A DNA stretch of 64,000 nucleotides from Mycolicibacterium sp. HK-90 (GTDB lineage Bacteria; Actinomycetota; Actinomycetes; Mycobacteriales; Mycobacteriaceae): the NCBI RefSeq assembly GCF_030486405.1, contig NZ_CP129613.1, positions 5,766,001 to 5,830,000 on the forward strand. The letters are read 5' to 3'. The position numbers and the translations under genes are program-made. The first letter of the stretch is position 1. The number at the start of each line of letters is the position of its first letter. The notes beneath the pieces were generated by a model. It was not told where the DNA came from. It searched no databases and saw nothing but the letters and a program-made list of their open reading frames with translations. Positions 45,165 to 57,516 of this stretch are shown here, piece by piece.

Positions 45165-45926
45165 TCACGCGGTCAGCTGCTCCTGACGCTTGCCCTCGAG
45201 CAACTTCGATGCCAGCGCACCGAACACGAGCCCGATCGTCGTCCAGATCACGACCTGGGTGCCCAGCGAATACAACCGGAACTCATAGAGGTCATCGGCG
45301 GGGAACGTCGACGGGGTCTCATGGATGCCCGGCAGGATCAGGAAAACCACCGCCACGGACACGACGTAGTCCGCGACCCCGACGAGCGTGGCATTCCAGA
45401 CCCCCAGCTTCGGCGTCAGCCGACGTGCCAGCAGGATCGACCCGACGAACAGCCCGGCCGAGAGCACCACCAGCAGCAGGTACAGCAGGGTCCGCTGCTG
45501 GATGGTCTCGTCGAGGCTGACCGCGGGTGGATTGGGCGGGTATTTGAGCGCCGGGACGATCCACAGCGAGACCAGCATGCCGCCGGCCGTCAGGACCGCC
45601 AGTGCGCGTGCGGACAGGTTGGCCCGGCCGTACACCACGCAGAACACGACGGCCAGCAGTGCTCCCATCGCCACGCTGAAGATCAGGACGCCAAGGCCCA
45701 TCCCGATGTTGGACTGCACGCCCCGGGTGAACACCTCGGCGCTCTCGCCGCCGTGGGTGTGCCCGCCGTGTGAGTGTCCTGCCGCTTCATGCGCCGCACC
45801 GACGCTGCTCTCGAAGTCGATCGCCCGACCGATGACCGGTTCGATCAGCACCTTCGCCCAGAGAAAAGCGAGCACCCCGGCCAGGGCGCCGGCCAGAATG
45901 CCGCGCCCGATCAATTGTCTTTCCAT
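45165..45926 (-). CDS. cbtA: Cobalt transporter subunit CbtA
   Basis: A 253-residue protein with five to six membrane segments and a histidine-rich first loop (AAGHSHGGHTHGGESAEVF). It corresponds to the CbtA family predicted to import cobalt for cobalamin synthesis. It lies 22 nt after cbtB under the cobalamin riboswitch. Confidence 0.9.
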   Translation of the reverse strand: MERQLIGRGILAGALAGVLAFLWAKVLIEPVIGRAIDFESSVGAAHEAAGHSHGGHTHGGESAEVFTRGVQSNIGMGLGVLIFSVAMGALLAVVFCVVYGRANLSARALAVLTAGGMLVSLWIVPALKYPPNPPAVSLDETIQQRTLLYLLLVVLSAGLFVGSILLARRLTPKLGVWNATLVGVADYVVSVAVVFLILPGIHETPSTFPADDLYEFRLYSLGTQVVIWTTIGLVFGALASKLLEGKRQEQLTA

Positions 45927-45948
45927 TGACTCGGTTATCCCGCCCGCG

Positions 45949-46158
45949 TCAGTGGCAGGGGAATCCGAGCAGGTGGCGCGCGTCGTGCACGAACTCGTGC
46001 ACGTAGGTGTTGTTGCCCAGGACCGACGTGGCGCCCTGGTCCATTCCGACGAAGTAGAGAGCCAGCAGTGCCAGGAACGCCGTCAGCGTGAGCCACAGGA
46101 CGGCCTTGGTGGCCGACAGGTCGACGGGCCGACTCTTGGTTGCCTCGGTGGATGTCAT
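45949..46158 (-). CDS. cbtB: Cobalt transporter subunit CbtB
   Basis: A 69-residue protein with a single span (AVLWLTLTAFLALLALYFVG) and the family C-terminus VHEFVHDARHLLGFPCH with possible metal ligands. The start follows GGAAAGGA. It is the first gene of the operon, preceded by the riboswitch. Confidence 0.93.
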   Translation of the reverse strand: MTSTEATKSRPVDLSATKAVLWLTLTAFLALLALYFVGMDQGATSVLGNNTYVHEFVHDARHLLGFPCH

Positions 46159-46199
46159 CTACGGGTCCTTTCCGGGAATTCGCGTCCCAGTCCGTGTCG

Positions 46200-46273
46200 T
46201 GACAGGTTCAGGTCTGACTGTTAACAGTGGCGCGGCCGTCCTGGAGTCTCACCAGAGTTCCGTTGCCTGTCGA
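46200..46273 (-). ncRNA. Cobalamin riboswitch upstream of cbtBA
   Basis: On the minus strand, GGAACTCTGGTGAGACTCC is followed by GGACGGCCGCGCCACTGTTA and AGTCAGACCTGA. These match the conserved cobalamin-riboswitch core and B12 box, enclosed by a short CGACAGG/CCTGTC closing stem (46271-46266 with 46206-46201). The P6 region is short. It should repress cobalt uptake genes when cobalamin is plentiful. Confidence 0.88.
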
Positions 46274-46325
46274 TTACAGCAGCATCCTAGCCACCGCGCA
46301 GGAAATCCCCGACGGGCGGACGCGA

Positions 46326-46355
46326 AAAAGCCCCCGCCGGGAGGCGGGGGCTTTC
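46326..46355 (-). terminator. Rho-independent terminator of clpC1
   Basis: An 8-9 bp GC stem (GCCCCCGCC / GGCGGGGGC) with a 4-nt loop lies 13 nt after the clpC1 stop and is followed on the minus strand by CTTTTTC. It separates clpC1 from the riboswitch-headed cbtB operon. Confidence 0.85.
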
Positions 46356-46367
46356 TCGATCCTTCGG

Positions 46368-48911
<2,544 letters not shown>

Positions 48912-49147
48912 CGGTGGTTACCTGCTCTCCATCGCTAGCGATACCCGCGTACGGCTGCGTTCTGTCGGTTTTCTTCCTAGCCCGCACGAAGTATCTGCCG
49001 TCCACTCTAATGGGCGGCCGTCCCGGGCGCGGAGGTTGGCGGTCCGTTCCGGCGGCGGTGCACCCAGTACGAGCTGTCCACATCTACTACTGCAGATGAG
49101 CAACGCCGCCGGTCGGCGAATCGTTTCCGAAAACCGCGGCTTTCGGG

Positions 49148-49163
49148 TTCGCCACTAGCGAAA
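49148..49163. promoter_or_regulatory. ClgR-like operator upstream of clpC1
   Basis: TTCGCCACTAGCGAAA is a near-palindrome with the CGC-N5-GCG arrangement of ClgR boxes, which control clp genes in actinobacteria. It lies about 237 nt before the clpC1 start, so a distal promoter would be required. One consensus position appears to differ. Function is inferred. Confidence 0.4.
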
Positions 49164-49165
49164 AA

Positions 49166-49196
49166 CTCCGGACCGGGAATTCTCACCGGTCCGGAG
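49166..49196 (-). terminator. Rho-independent terminator of lsr2
   Basis: A perfect 11-bp stem (CTCCGGACCGG / CCGGTCCGGAG) with a 9-nt loop, 28 nt after the lsr2 stop, is followed on the minus strand by TTTTTCGC. Confidence 0.85.
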
Positions 49197-49224
49197 CTGG
49201 CAACTATCGGTTACGTTGCGGCGA

Positions 49225-49566
49225 TTATGTGGCGGCGTGGAACGCGTCGATGACGTCGGCGGGGATGCGTCCGCGGGTCGACACGTTGTGGCCGTTGCGT
49301 CGGGCCCATTCCCGGATGGCCGCGCTCTGCTCGCGATCGATGGCGCCCCGGCCCCGCGCCGGGCCCGCAGCCCGGCCGCGACGGCGCCCACCGACCCGGC
49401 GTCCGGCTTCCACCCATTGCTTCAGATCGTTACGGAGCTTGGCGGCATTCTTGGCGGAAAGGTCGATCTCATAGGTGACACCATCCAGCCCGAATTCGAC
49501 TGTCTCATCGGCGGTGGCTTCACCATCGAAATCGTCGACCAACGTGACGGTCACTTTCTTTGCCAT
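49225..49566 (-). CDS. lsr2: Nucleoid-associated protein Lsr2
   Basis: A 113-residue H-NS-like silencer. The N-terminal dimerisation domain [20 protein letters not shown] contains beta strands. The C-terminal AT-hook-like RGR is in [17 protein letters not shown], after [13 protein letters not shown]. It binds AT-rich and horizontally acquired DNA. The open frame upstream is excluded by family length. Confidence 0.98.
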   Translation of the reverse strand: MAKKVTVTLVDDFDGEATADETVEFGLDGVTYEIDLSAKNAAKLRNDLKQWVEAGRRVGGRRRGRAAGPARGRGAIDREQSAAIREWARRNGHNVSTRGRIPADVIDAFHAAT

Positions 49567-49696
49567 TACCCCGCACCGAACCCTTCTGCTCACGCATTGG
49601 TGACTATCCCTGAGTATCCTGCACCCGCGCCCAATGTGCCACAAAACGCGCACATTTCCAACAACACGTGGGTCAGGGCAGATCAGTTGATGTGCC

Positions 49697-51220
49697 TCAG
49701 TTGCTGTGACGGCGAACAATCGGGAACAAAACCGTCTCCCGAATAGACAACCCCGTCAACGCCATCAACAAGCGATCGATACCCATTCCGGTGCCGGTGG
49801 TCGGCGGCATCGCGTACTCCAATGCGGCAAGGAAATCGTCGTCGAGAACCATTGCCTCGTCGTCGCCCGCAGCGGCGGCACGGGCCTGGGCCTCGAAACG
49901 TTCACGCTGGATTACCGGATCGACGAGTTCGGAATATCCGGTGGCCAGTTCAAAACGCCGGACGTAGAGGTCCCATTTCTCGGTCACCCCCGGAATGCTG
50001 CGGTGAGCCCGCGTCAGCGGCGAGGTCTCGACCGGGAAGTCGCGGACGAACGTCGGGGCCCACAACTTCTCCCCTACGGTGTGTTCCCAGAGTTCCTCGA
50101 TCAATTTTCCGTGTCCGTAGCCACGGTCCCGCGGAATCTCCAGCTCGAGCCCCTCGGCAATACGCCACAAGTACTCGACGGATGTCTCCGGCGTGATCTC
50201 CTCACCGAGCGCCTCGGACAACGAAGGATACATTTCCAATGTGTCCCATTGCCCGTCGAGATCGTAGATAGTGCCATCCGGCAATGGCACCTGACGCGTG
50301 CCGATCGCCTCGTCGGCAACTTCTTGAATAAGTTCCCGCGTGACTACCGCCGAATCGTTGTAGTCGCCGTACGCCTGATATGTCTCCAGCATTGAGAATT
50401 CCGGCGAGTGTGTGGAATCCACACCTTCGTTGCGAAAGTTTCGGTTCAACTCGAAAACCCGGTCAAAACCGCCGACGATGCAGCGTTTGAGGAACAGTTC
50501 CGGGGCGATCCGAAGGTACAGATCGACGTCGAGCGCATTGGAATGGGTAATGAAGGGCCGCGCCGCCGCGCCGCCGGCCAGCGTCTGCAGCATCGGCGTC
50601 TCGACCTCGAGGAATCCGCGGCGTTCCAGCGCCGACCGCACGGCCCGCACCACCGCCACCCGCTGCCGGGCGATGCTGCGCGCCTCGGGACGAACGATGA
50701 GGTCGACGTACCGCTGCCGCACCCGGGCTTCTTCGCTCATTTCCTTGTGAGCAACGGGAAGCGGCCGCAGCGCCTTGGCCGCCATCTGCCACGAATCGGC
50801 CAACACCGAGAGCTCACCGCGCTTGGAGCTGATCACCTCGCCGTGGACGAACACGATGTCGCCGAGGTCGACGTCGGCCTTCCAGGCATCGAGCGACTCC
50901 TGCCCCACCTGAGCGAGGCTGATCATCGCCTGCAACTGGGTGCCGTCGCCCTCCTGCAGTGTCGCGAAGCACAATTTGCCGGAGTTCCGGGCGAACACCA
51001 CCCGGCCCGAGACCCCGACGACGTCGCCGGTCTGGGTGTCGGCGGCCAGTTCGGGGTAGGCAGCGCGCAGTTCGGCCAGCGAATGCGTGCGCGGCACGGT
51101 CACCGGATAGGGGTCGCGGCCCTCGGCGAGCAGCCGCTCCCGCTTGGCCTGACGAATCCGGAACTGCTCGGGAAGGTCGGCCTGGGACTGGGACGCGTCG
51201 TCGCGATCGGCTGGGGTCAC
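49697..51220 (-). CDS. lysS: Lysyl-tRNA synthetase
   Basis: A 507-residue class II synthetase. It has an N-terminal OB fold ([22 protein letters not shown]), motif 2 [24 protein letters not shown], and motif 3 [18 protein letters not shown] start. It charges tRNA-Lys. It lies 130 nt upstream of lsr2 on the same strand. Confidence 0.98.
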   Translation of the reverse strand: MTPADRDDASQSQADLPEQFRIRQAKRERLLAEGRDPYPVTVPRTHSLAELRAAYPELAADTQTGDVVGVSGRVVFARNSGKLCFATLQEGDGTQLQAMISLAQVGQESLDAWKADVDLGDIVFVHGEVISSKRGELSVLADSWQMAAKALRPLPVAHKEMSEEARVRQRYVDLIVRPEARSIARQRVAVVRAVRSALERRGFLEVETPMLQTLAGGAAARPFITHSNALDVDLYLRIAPELFLKRCIVGGFDRVFELNRNFRNEGVDSTHSPEFSMLETYQAYGDYNDSAVVTRELIQEVADEAIGTRQVPLPDGTIYDLDGQWDTLEMYPSLSEALGEEITPETSVEYLWRIAEGLELEIPRDRGYGHGKLIEELWEHTVGEKLWAPTFVRDFPVETSPLTRAHRSIPGVTEKWDLYVRRFELATGYSELVDPVIQRERFEAQARAAAAGDDEAMVLDDDFLAALEYAMPPTTGTGMGIDRLLMALTGLSIRETVLFPIVRRHSN

Positions 51221-51254
51221 AGAATGCCAGCTTAAATGAACCTGCGGGCGCCGA

Positions 51255-52070
51255 TCACCGCGCGGGCTTGAGCCGGCCGCGCTGACTGTCGCGGTTGCGC
51301 TCGAACACCAGACGAAGGCCGTCCAGGGTCAGGTGGCGATCGTAATGCTCCACCGTGCGCAGGTCGGGCAGCACCAGCGGCGCGGTGTATCCCGTGGCCA
51401 CCACCGCGACGTCGCTGCCGGAGAACCCGTCGACGTCCTCGCGAATCCGGTTGACCAGTCCGTCGACCAGCGCGGCGAACCCGAAAACCGCACCGGCCTG
51501 CATGCATTCCACGGTGTTCTTGCCGATCACCGATCGCGGACGGGTCAGCTCCACCCGGCGCAGCGCGGCCGAACGCGCGGCCGCGGCATCCGAGGACACC
51601 TGCACTCCAGGTGCGATCGCCCCGCCGAGGAACTCCCCCTTGGCCGACACCACGTCCACACAGATCGACGAACCGAAGTCGACGATTATCGCCGCGGTGC
51701 CGTATTTGTGATACGCGGCAAGACAATTCACGATGCGGTCGGCGCCGACTTCCTTCGGGTTGTCGACCAGCAGCGGGATACCGGTGCGAACGCCCGGTTC
51801 GATGAGGACGTGTGGCACCGTCGGCCAGTACTGCTCGAGCATGAGCCGCACCTCGTGCAGCACCGACGGCACCGTGGACAACCCCGCGGCACCGGTCAGG
51901 CGCTCGGAATCGTCTCCGATCAACCCGTCGATGGTGAGCGCCAGCTCATCGGCCGTCACCTCCGACTCGGTCCGGATTCGCCACTGCTGCACCACTTTCG
52001 CGTGATCCCCGGAACCCGAGATCAACCCGACGATGGTGTGGGTGTTCCGGACGTCGATGGCGAGCAGCAT
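51255..52070 (-). CDS. coaX: Type III pantothenate kinase
   Basis: A 271-residue ASKHA-fold kinase: [11 protein letters not shown] (phosphate 1), [49 protein letters not shown], and GYTAPL. Starts within the panD stop (TGATG). Mycobacteria also have a type I CoaA, and M. tuberculosis CoaX is reported to be inactive, so activity here is not certain. Confidence 0.95.
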   Translation of the reverse strand: MLLAIDVRNTHTIVGLISGSGDHAKVVQQWRIRTESEVTADELALTIDGLIGDDSERLTGAAGLSTVPSVLHEVRLMLEQYWPTVPHVLIEPGVRTGIPLLVDNPKEVGADRIVNCLAAYHKYGTAAIIVDFGSSICVDVVSAKGEFLGGAIAPGVQVSSDAAAARSAALRRVELTRPRSVIGKNTVECMQAGAVFGFAALVDGLVNRIREDVDGFSGSDVAVVATGYTAPLVLPDLRTVEHYDRHLTLDGLRLVFERNRDSQRGRLKPAR

Positions 52071-52486
52071 CAGCGCGGTGACATCAGTTCGGATACGTCC
52101 TCGGGGACATAGGCCGGGTCGTGGCCATGCACCCCGAGGTCGATCTGCTTGTTGCCCTTGTCGACGAACACGATCCGGGGCCGGTACTCGCGGGCCTCCG
52201 CGTCCTCCATCACCCCGTAGGCGATCAGGATGACCAGATCGCCTGGGTGGATCAGATGCGCCGCGGCCCCGTTGATCCCGATCACGCCGGTGCCGCGCTC
52301 ACCGGTGATGGCATAGGTCACCAACCGGGCACCGTTGTCGATGTCGACGATCGTCACCTGCTCACCTTCGAGCAGATCGGCGGCTTCCATCAGGTCGGCG
52401 TCGATGGTCACCGAGCCCACGTAGTGCAGGTCGGCCTGCGTCACGGTGGCGCGGTGAATCTTGGATTTCAGCATGGTCCGTTGCAT
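52070..52486 (-). CDS. panD: Aspartate 1-decarboxylase
   Basis: A 138-residue pyruvoyl enzyme. The self-cleavage site Gly24-Ser25 lies in [14 protein letters not shown], and catalytic residues in [21 protein letters not shown] are intact. It makes beta-alanine for pantothenate. A GGAGG precedes the ATG, which overlaps the panC stop. Confidence 0.97.
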   Translation of the reverse strand: MQRTMLKSKIHRATVTQADLHYVGSVTIDADLMEAADLLEGEQVTIVDIDNGARLVTYAITGERGTGVIGINGAAAHLIHPGDLVILIAYGVMEDAEAREYRPRIVFVDKGNKQIDLGVHGHDPAYVPEDVSELMSPR

Positions 52487-53430
52487 CAGTTCCTCCAGGG
52501 CAGTTCGTGGTTGTCGCCGTCGCCGACGCGCGGGTGTCCGTCGATGCCCGCGGACGCTCCGATGTCGACAGAGATGTTGTCCAACAGTCGAGTTCGGCCC
52601 AGCCGGGCCGCCACCAGCAGCCGTGCCTGGCCTTCGCCGGGCGAGGGGCCCAACAGCGGGTCCCGCACCACCAGATAGTCGACCTCGATGGCGGGCACCT
52701 CGTCGAGCACCGCCCGGGCCGCGTCGACGGCGGCCGAAGCTCCGCCCGCCGCGGCGTACTTGCCTGCCAGCAGCGCCGCCGACAGCGCGCCGGCCTGCTC
52801 ACGCTCATCGGCGTCGAGGTACCGGTTGCGTGACGACATCGCCAGCCCGTCGGACTCCCGCACGATGGGAACCCCCACGACCTGCACGTCGAGGTTCAGA
52901 TCGGTGACCATCTGCCGGATCAGCGCCAGCTGCTGGTAGTCCTTCTCGCCGAAGAACGCCCGGTCCGGCCGGACGATCTGGAGCAGCTTGAGCACCACCG
53001 TCAGCACGCCGGCGAAATGGCCGGGCCGGGAGGCGCCTTCGAGTTCGTCGCCCACCGGACCAGGTTGCACACTGGTCCGCGCACCGTCCGGGTACATGTC
53101 CGAACCGGTTGGGGTGAAGGCGATCTCGACGCCTTCTGCGGCGAGCGCGGCCAGATCCTCGTCGAGGGAGCGCGGGTAGGCATCGAGATCCTCCCCCGCC
53201 CCGAACTGCAGCGGGTTGACGAAGATCGACACCACCACCACCGCACCGGGAACGCGTTTGGCGGCGCGGATCAGCGTCAGATGCCCTTCGTGCAGCGCAC
53301 CCATCGTGGGCACCAAGGTGACCCGGCGCCCGCTGGTACGCAGCGCCCGGGTGACCGCGGCGACGTCGGCGGGTGCCGAGTAGACGTTGAGCTCGCCGGC
53401 GACGAACTTGGGCGTGTTGCTGTGGGTCAT
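52486..53430 (-). CDS. panC: Pantothenate synthetase
   Basis: A 314-residue ligase with [12 protein letters not shown] (HIGH-like), [30 protein letters not shown] and the KMSKS-like MSSRNRYL. It joins pantoate and beta-alanine. It forms the panC-panD-coaX series and overlaps its upstream gene by ATGA. Confidence 0.97.
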   Translation of the reverse strand: MTHSNTPKFVAGELNVYSAPADVAAVTRALRTSGRRVTLVPTMGALHEGHLTLIRAAKRVPGAVVVVSIFVNPLQFGAGEDLDAYPRSLDEDLAALAAEGVEIAFTPTGSDMYPDGARTSVQPGPVGDELEGASRPGHFAGVLTVVLKLLQIVRPDRAFFGEKDYQQLALIRQMVTDLNLDVQVVGVPIVRESDGLAMSSRNRYLDADEREQAGALSAALLAGKYAAAGGASAAVDAARAVLDEVPAIEVDYLVVRDPLLGPSPGEGQARLLVAARLGRTRLLDNISVDIGASAGIDGHPRVGDGDNHELPWRN

Positions 53431-54386
53431 CCTTGACTCGTTTCAGGGCTTGCTTGCGAGAGAACTTCCAGCACATCCTCGGGCGCGTGGGCACGTTGGG
53501 CAGTACGTAATGAGTTGGCCCGATAAGCCTGGGCCAGTTCAGGATTCACGGCACGCAGGGCATTGAGGTGCGCGGCTACAGCGGCTGCGTCGCCGCGGGC
53601 CACCGGGCCGGTCAACGCGTCCTGGCCGCGTTGCAGCGCGTTCTCCAGGGCGGCTTGCGCGAGTGGGCGCACCACCCGTTCCGGCAGGCCACCGGGCGCG
53701 TCGCCGACGAGTTCCTGGCCGAGCAATTCCTGGCCCCGCAGCGAGGCCCGCAGCGTGTCGACCGCATCCAGCACCAGGGTGACCAGATGGTTGCTGGCGT
53801 GCGCCAGCGCTGCGTGGTACTGCGTCCTGGCGTGCTCGGGCACGCGGAACGGTTCACCGCCGATCTCCAGCACCAGCGACTGGCCGATCGCGTAGCCCAC
53901 CTCGTCGGCGGCCGTGATGCCGAAGCAGGTGTCGGGCAACCGCGCGAGGTCCTCGTCGGAACCGGTGAACGTCATCGCAGGGTGGATGGCCAGGGGAATG
54001 CAGCCCAGCTCGGTGAGCGGCGCCAGCACCGCGATGCCGTTCGCGCCGGAGGTGTGCACCACGATGGTGCCGGGGCGAACCGCGCCGGTGGCGGCCAGGC
54101 CGGACACCAGCGACGCCAGTTCCGCATCGGGCACCGTCAACAGCAGCAGCTCGGCACGCTGCGCGACCTCGGTGACGGGAAGGATCGCCGTGTCGGGCAA
54201 CCGGCGCTCGGCCCGCAGCCGCGACGGCTCGGAGATCGCGCTGCACGCCACCACCACGTGCTCGACGCGCTCCAGCGCGTAGCCGAGCGCGGTACCGACC
54301 CGACCTGCGGAAATGACGCCGACGCTGAGCCGCGCAGGGCGCAATCCCTCAGGCGGGGTCCACCCGTCGGCAGGGGGCTGCTCCAT
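53427..54386 (-). CDS. DUF2520 Rossmann-like protein (Rv3603c type)
   Basis: A 319-residue protein with an N-terminal NAD(P)-binding-like domain ([18 protein letters not shown]) and a C-terminal helical DUF2520 domain ([20 protein letters not shown]). The general fold recalls 6-phosphogluconate or ketopantoate reductases, and it is coupled to panC. A role in pantoate formation has been suggested for such context, but I cannot show it. ATG 54386 is preferred to 54416. Confidence 0.9.
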   Translation of the reverse strand: MEQPPADGWTPPEGLRPARLSVGVISAGRVGTALGYALERVEHVVVACSAISEPSRLRAERRLPDTAILPVTEVAQRAELLLLTVPDAELASLVSGLAATGAVRPGTIVVHTSGANGIAVLAPLTELGCIPLAIHPAMTFTGSDEDLARLPDTCFGITAADEVGYAIGQSLVLEIGGEPFRVPEHARTQYHAALAHASNHLVTLVLDAVDTLRASLRGQELLGQELVGDAPGGLPERVVRPLAQAALENALQRGQDALTGPVARGDAAAVAAHLNALRAVNPELAQAYRANSLRTAQRAHAPEDVLEVLSQASPETSQG

Positions 54387-54465
54387 AGCAGACGACCTCA
54401 CAGGTAATGGTTTCATTCGTTCCAGTCCCGCGTTGCGGGTACCGGACGGTCGTCACGAGACTAGC

Positions 54466-56055
54466 TCACTCCTCGCGACGCCTGCGACGCCCGCCTTCGG
54501 CAGGGGCGGACTGAAACCGCGCCAACAGGTCGTTCACGGACTGTCCACCCGCGTGATGGCCGTTCTGCGGCTCGGGTTCCTCGGCACTGCGATGCCGGGA
54601 TGCGCGGCGCGGCGGCTCCGGCGGCTGCGAGGGTTCGGTGGCCAACGCCGGGGACGGCTGAGACGACGGGCCCCGGCCCGGATCGGCGGACTCTGCCGGG
54701 GCGGAATGACGGCCCCGGGGTGGTTCGGGCGTGTGCCCGGCCGACATCGCCGGTGCCGGGGCGGGTGCCGGTTCCGGGCTGGGCGCGGGCGCCGGCGGGG
54801 CCTCGGGTTCCGAGGTCGGCTCGGGGGCGCGGCGCCGGCCGACGTACTCGGACGTCGCGCCGTTCTGCGGCGTGACCGGCGCAGACCAGTTGCTGCCTGG
54901 TGCGCCCGCAGGGATCCACTGCCCCTCGGCCGGTGCCGGCTGCCACCCGGACGCGGCGGGTTCGGCGGCGGGCGCCGGAGTGCTCTGGGCTGCCGGCTCC
55001 GGAGCCTCGATGGTCGGCGATGGTTCCATCGGCGGCATGGCCGGCGGCGGAGGCGGCGGGGCCCAGGTCGACGGCGGTTCGGGCGGCCGGTGCGCGGCCG
55101 GCTGCGACTCCCGTTGAGGTTGCGGCTCCGGCCGAGGCTGAGGCTGCGGTTCCGGACGTGGCTCCGGCCGGGCCTGAGGTTCCGGACGCGACTCGGGACG
55201 GGCCTGAGGTTCCGGACGCGGCTCCGGCCGCAGCTGTGGCTGCGGCTGGGGCTCCGGACGTCGCTGGGGTTCGGGCTCGGGACGGGCCTGCGGCTCGGGA
55301 CGCGGCTGCGGCTCGACCCGAGGCTCCGGACGCGGCGCCGGCCTGGGCTCCGGCTGACGCGCGGACTCCTGCTGGCGGCGCCGACGTCGCGGCTGCTCAC
55401 CGGCGGGAACCGGACGGGACGGCAGCCGGTGCGCACCACCTGAGGTCGGCCAGTCGTTCTCCGGCGGGTGCGGTTCGGCCGGAACATCGATGATCGGGCT
55501 TTCCTCGGTGCGGACCGACCGAATGTCGGTGACCTCGACCGGCGGCACGTCCAGACGGCTGGCGGTGACCCGCCCCGCGGTCCGCACCGCGCTCTTGTCG
55601 GTCTCGATGGCCGGGCGGTGCACCAGGTCCGTGTCGAACAGGATCTCCAGATTCGCCCGCAGTGCAGCCAGCTCGGTGCGCAGTGCGGCCACTTCGTCGG
55701 CAGCCTGGGCTCGCAACTCAGAGGCCAGTTCCCGGCGCAGCTGGCTCTCGACGGTCAGCTCGTACTCGCGCCGCGCCGAGATCTCCCGATCCAGCTGCAG
55801 GTCGTAGACGAACTTCAGATCACGCGCCTTGGCCTGATCCAGGTCACTTTGACGGCGGTAGATCACGGAGACGAAGGCCGCAACGACGGCGGCCCACAGG
55901 GCCAGGATCACGGCGAGCTTCAGCAACTCGACACGATCGGTGAACACCAATGCGGAGCTGGCCAGAATGGCGAGCACCAGCAATACCGTTAAGAGCAGCC
56001 AGCCTGGCCTTCGGCCGCCGCGCCGTGGCCGACCACCGCGGGGCAGAACGGTCAT
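54466..56055 (-). CDS. Proline-rich membrane protein, Rv3604c-like
   Basis: 529 residues: two N-terminal membrane spans (WLLLTVLLVLAILASSALVF and LLKLAVILALWAAVVAAFVS), a coiled-coil-like stretch (residues 70-140), and a long disordered region. The latter includes about 100 residues of RPEP/QPEP-type repeats (55100-55370 on the DNA) and Pro/Ala-rich tracts. It matches the DUF6779 architecture. The second ATG (56055) is chosen. The function is unknown; a scaffold role in the cell envelope is a guess. Confidence 0.85.
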   Translation of the reverse strand: MTVLPRGGRPRRGGRRPGWLLLTVLLVLAILASSALVFTDRVELLKLAVILALWAAVVAAFVSVIYRRQSDLDQAKARDLKFVYDLQLDREISARREYELTVESQLRRELASELRAQAADEVAALRTELAALRANLEILFDTDLVHRPAIETDKSAVRTAGRVTASRLDVPPVEVTDIRSVRTEESPIIDVPAEPHPPENDWPTSGGAHRLPSRPVPAGEQPRRRRRQQESARQPEPRPAPRPEPRVEPQPRPEPQARPEPEPQRRPEPQPQPQLRPEPRPEPQARPESRPEPQARPEPRPEPQPQPRPEPQPQRESQPAAHRPPEPPSTWAPPPPPPAMPPMEPSPTIEAPEPAAQSTPAPAAEPAASGWQPAPAEGQWIPAGAPGSNWSAPVTPQNGATSEYVGRRRAPEPTSEPEAPPAPAPSPEPAPAPAPAMSAGHTPEPPRGRHSAPAESADPGRGPSSQPSPALATEPSQPPEPPRRASRHRSAEEPEPQNGHHAGGQSVNDLLARFQSAPAEGGRRRRREE

Positions 56056-56132
56056 GCGCCGACTGTACCCGTCACCGGTCACCTAGCCCGGTGACCGCTG
56101 CGGCGATTCGGCCGACGACCGGAGGGAATCCG

Positions 56133-56609
56133 TCACTCAGGCGCAGTGTCCCCGTTGTCCGGCGGTTCCTCGGGGGACTTGCAGCAATGCTGGAGCCACA
56201 CGGCCGCGACCGCCAACGCCAGCGCACTGACCGCGGCGACCACCGCGCCCGGGGTGTCCTCGGTTGCCACCCGGATCTCGCCGCGCCGCGGCAGCAGGTA
56301 CACCACGACCCCGATCCACCACCCGGCGGTGATGGCTCCCACCCAGGCCGAGGCCTTGGCGATCACCACCGACCGCGCCACCGCGAGGGGATGCAGCCGG
56401 CCGCCGCCGACCCCGATCTGCCCGTCGTTGATCTTGGCGCGCACGTAGAACGCCCAGCCCGCCTCGACGATCGCCACCGCGAGCAGGGACAGTCCGGTCC
56501 ACACCGTCAGCGGCGGGAACCACCGGTAGAGCATGCCGACCAGCACGTAGCCGATGATCGCCACGACGACGACCGCACCGGCCAGGTCGCGCTTGCGGGT
56601 CGGGCCCAT
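56133..56609 (-). CDS. DUF3180 membrane protein (Rv3605c type)
   Basis: A 158-residue protein with four membrane segments, [24 protein letters not shown] at the N-terminus (given in part as the first span) and a loop LHPLAVARSVVIAKASAWVG (conserved). It is coupled to folK by TGATG. Always found near folate genes in mycobacteria; its function is unknown. Confidence 0.9.
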   Translation of the reverse strand: MGPTRKRDLAGAVVVVAIIGYVLVGMLYRWFPPLTVWTGLSLLAVAIVEAGWAFYVRAKINDGQIGVGGGRLHPLAVARSVVIAKASAWVGAITAGWWIGVVVYLLPRRGEIRVATEDTPGAVVAAVSALALAVAAVWLQHCCKSPEEPPDNGDTAPE

Positions 56610-57145
56610 CAGTCGGCCACTGGTTCGGTTCGGATGTCCAGGGTCAGTTCGGTGCGCCGGACACCGGCCCGTTCCGCTGGGTCGATCTCCTCGAGCAGGT
56701 GCGCCACCCGCCGGGTTCGGCCGACCACGGTCAGCGTGGCGTCCGGGTCCACCGCCAACCACGGGATCAGCACGAACGCGCGCAGGTGGGCCAGCGGGTG
56801 CGGCAGCGTCAGGTCCTCGTCGCGGGAGATCACCTCGATGTCACCGTCATGGCAGGTGACCAGGTCGACGTCGAGGGTGCGGGGACCCCATCTCTGTTCC
56901 CGGACCCGGTCCGCGGCCTGTTCCAGTTCCTGGCCGCGCCGCAGCCAACCGTGCCCGTCGAGCTTCGGGTCATCGGCGATCACCACCGCGTTGAGGAACG
57001 GCCCCTGCTCGACGCCGCCCCAGGCGTCCGTCTCGAACACGGGCGACACCGCGCGCACCGCGGCGCCGAGTCCGTCGACCACAGACTGCAACCGGGCCAG
57101 CCGGTCACCGAGATTCGATCCGATCGAGAGCACCGTCGAAGTCAC
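56609..57145 (-). CDS. folK: 2-amino-4-hydroxy-6-hydroxymethyldihydropteridine pyrophosphokinase
   Basis: A 178-residue HPPK with [10 protein letters not shown] at the N-terminus, the loop FLNAVV and the metal motif [10 protein letters not shown] followed by [16 protein letters not shown] start in a GTGA overlap with folB. It activates the pterin for FolP. Confidence 0.96.
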   Translation of the reverse strand: MTSTVLSIGSNLGDRLARLQSVVDGLGAAVRAVSPVFETDAWGGVEQGPFLNAVVIADDPKLDGHGWLRRGQELEQAADRVREQRWGPRTLDVDLVTCHDGDIEVISRDEDLTLPHPLAHLRAFVLIPWLAVDPDATLTVVGRTRRVAHLLEEIDPAERAGVRRTELTLDIRTEPVAD

Positions 57146-57516
57146 TGACCGTTCCCCCGTCTCGAGCGGCGGGCCACCACCGCGACATCGTCGAAGGTCA
57201 ACGGGATCGGGGCGCTGGGCTTGTGCACCACGACCTCGACCGCGTGCAGGCGCTCGTCGGCCATGACCGCGTCGGCGATCTCGGCCGAGACGGTCTCGAT
57301 GAGATTGCGGGGCGGGCCGGCCACGATGTCGGCGGCCAGCTGGGCCAGCGCGCCGTAGTCGAGGGTGTCGGCGAGATCGTCGCTGGCGGCCGCGCCGCGC
57401 AGATCCACCCACGCCGTGATGTCGACGACGAACTCCTGACCATCGCGGCGTTCATGCTCGAAAACCCCATGGTTTCCACGAACTCGTAAGCCGCGCAACT
57501 CAATTCGATCAGCCAA
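57142..57516 (-). CDS. folB: Dihydroneopterin aldolase
   Basis: A 124-residue enzyme: [25 protein letters not shown] (active-site Glu), [10 protein letters not shown] and [11 protein letters not shown] (catalytic Lys). The start codon is TTG (57516-57514), inside the 3' end of folP by 8 nt. No better ATG or GTG is present before the conserved IELRGL. Confidence 0.95.
   Translation of the reverse strand: MADRIELRGLRVRGNHGVFEHERRDGQEFVVDITAWVDLRGAAASDDLADTLDYGALAQLAADIVAGPPRNLIETVSAEIADAVMADERLHAVEVVVHKPSAPIPLTFDDVAVVARRSRRGNGQ

Larger units (their letters stand above)
48912..49224. other. Intergenic region clpC1-lsr2
   Basis: A 313-nt gap between two minus-strand genes. It contains the lsr2 terminator, a ClgR-like inverted repeat and the presumed clpC1 promoter with a long leader. 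Short open frames exist but have no coding character. I see no RNA gene. Confidence 0.6.
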
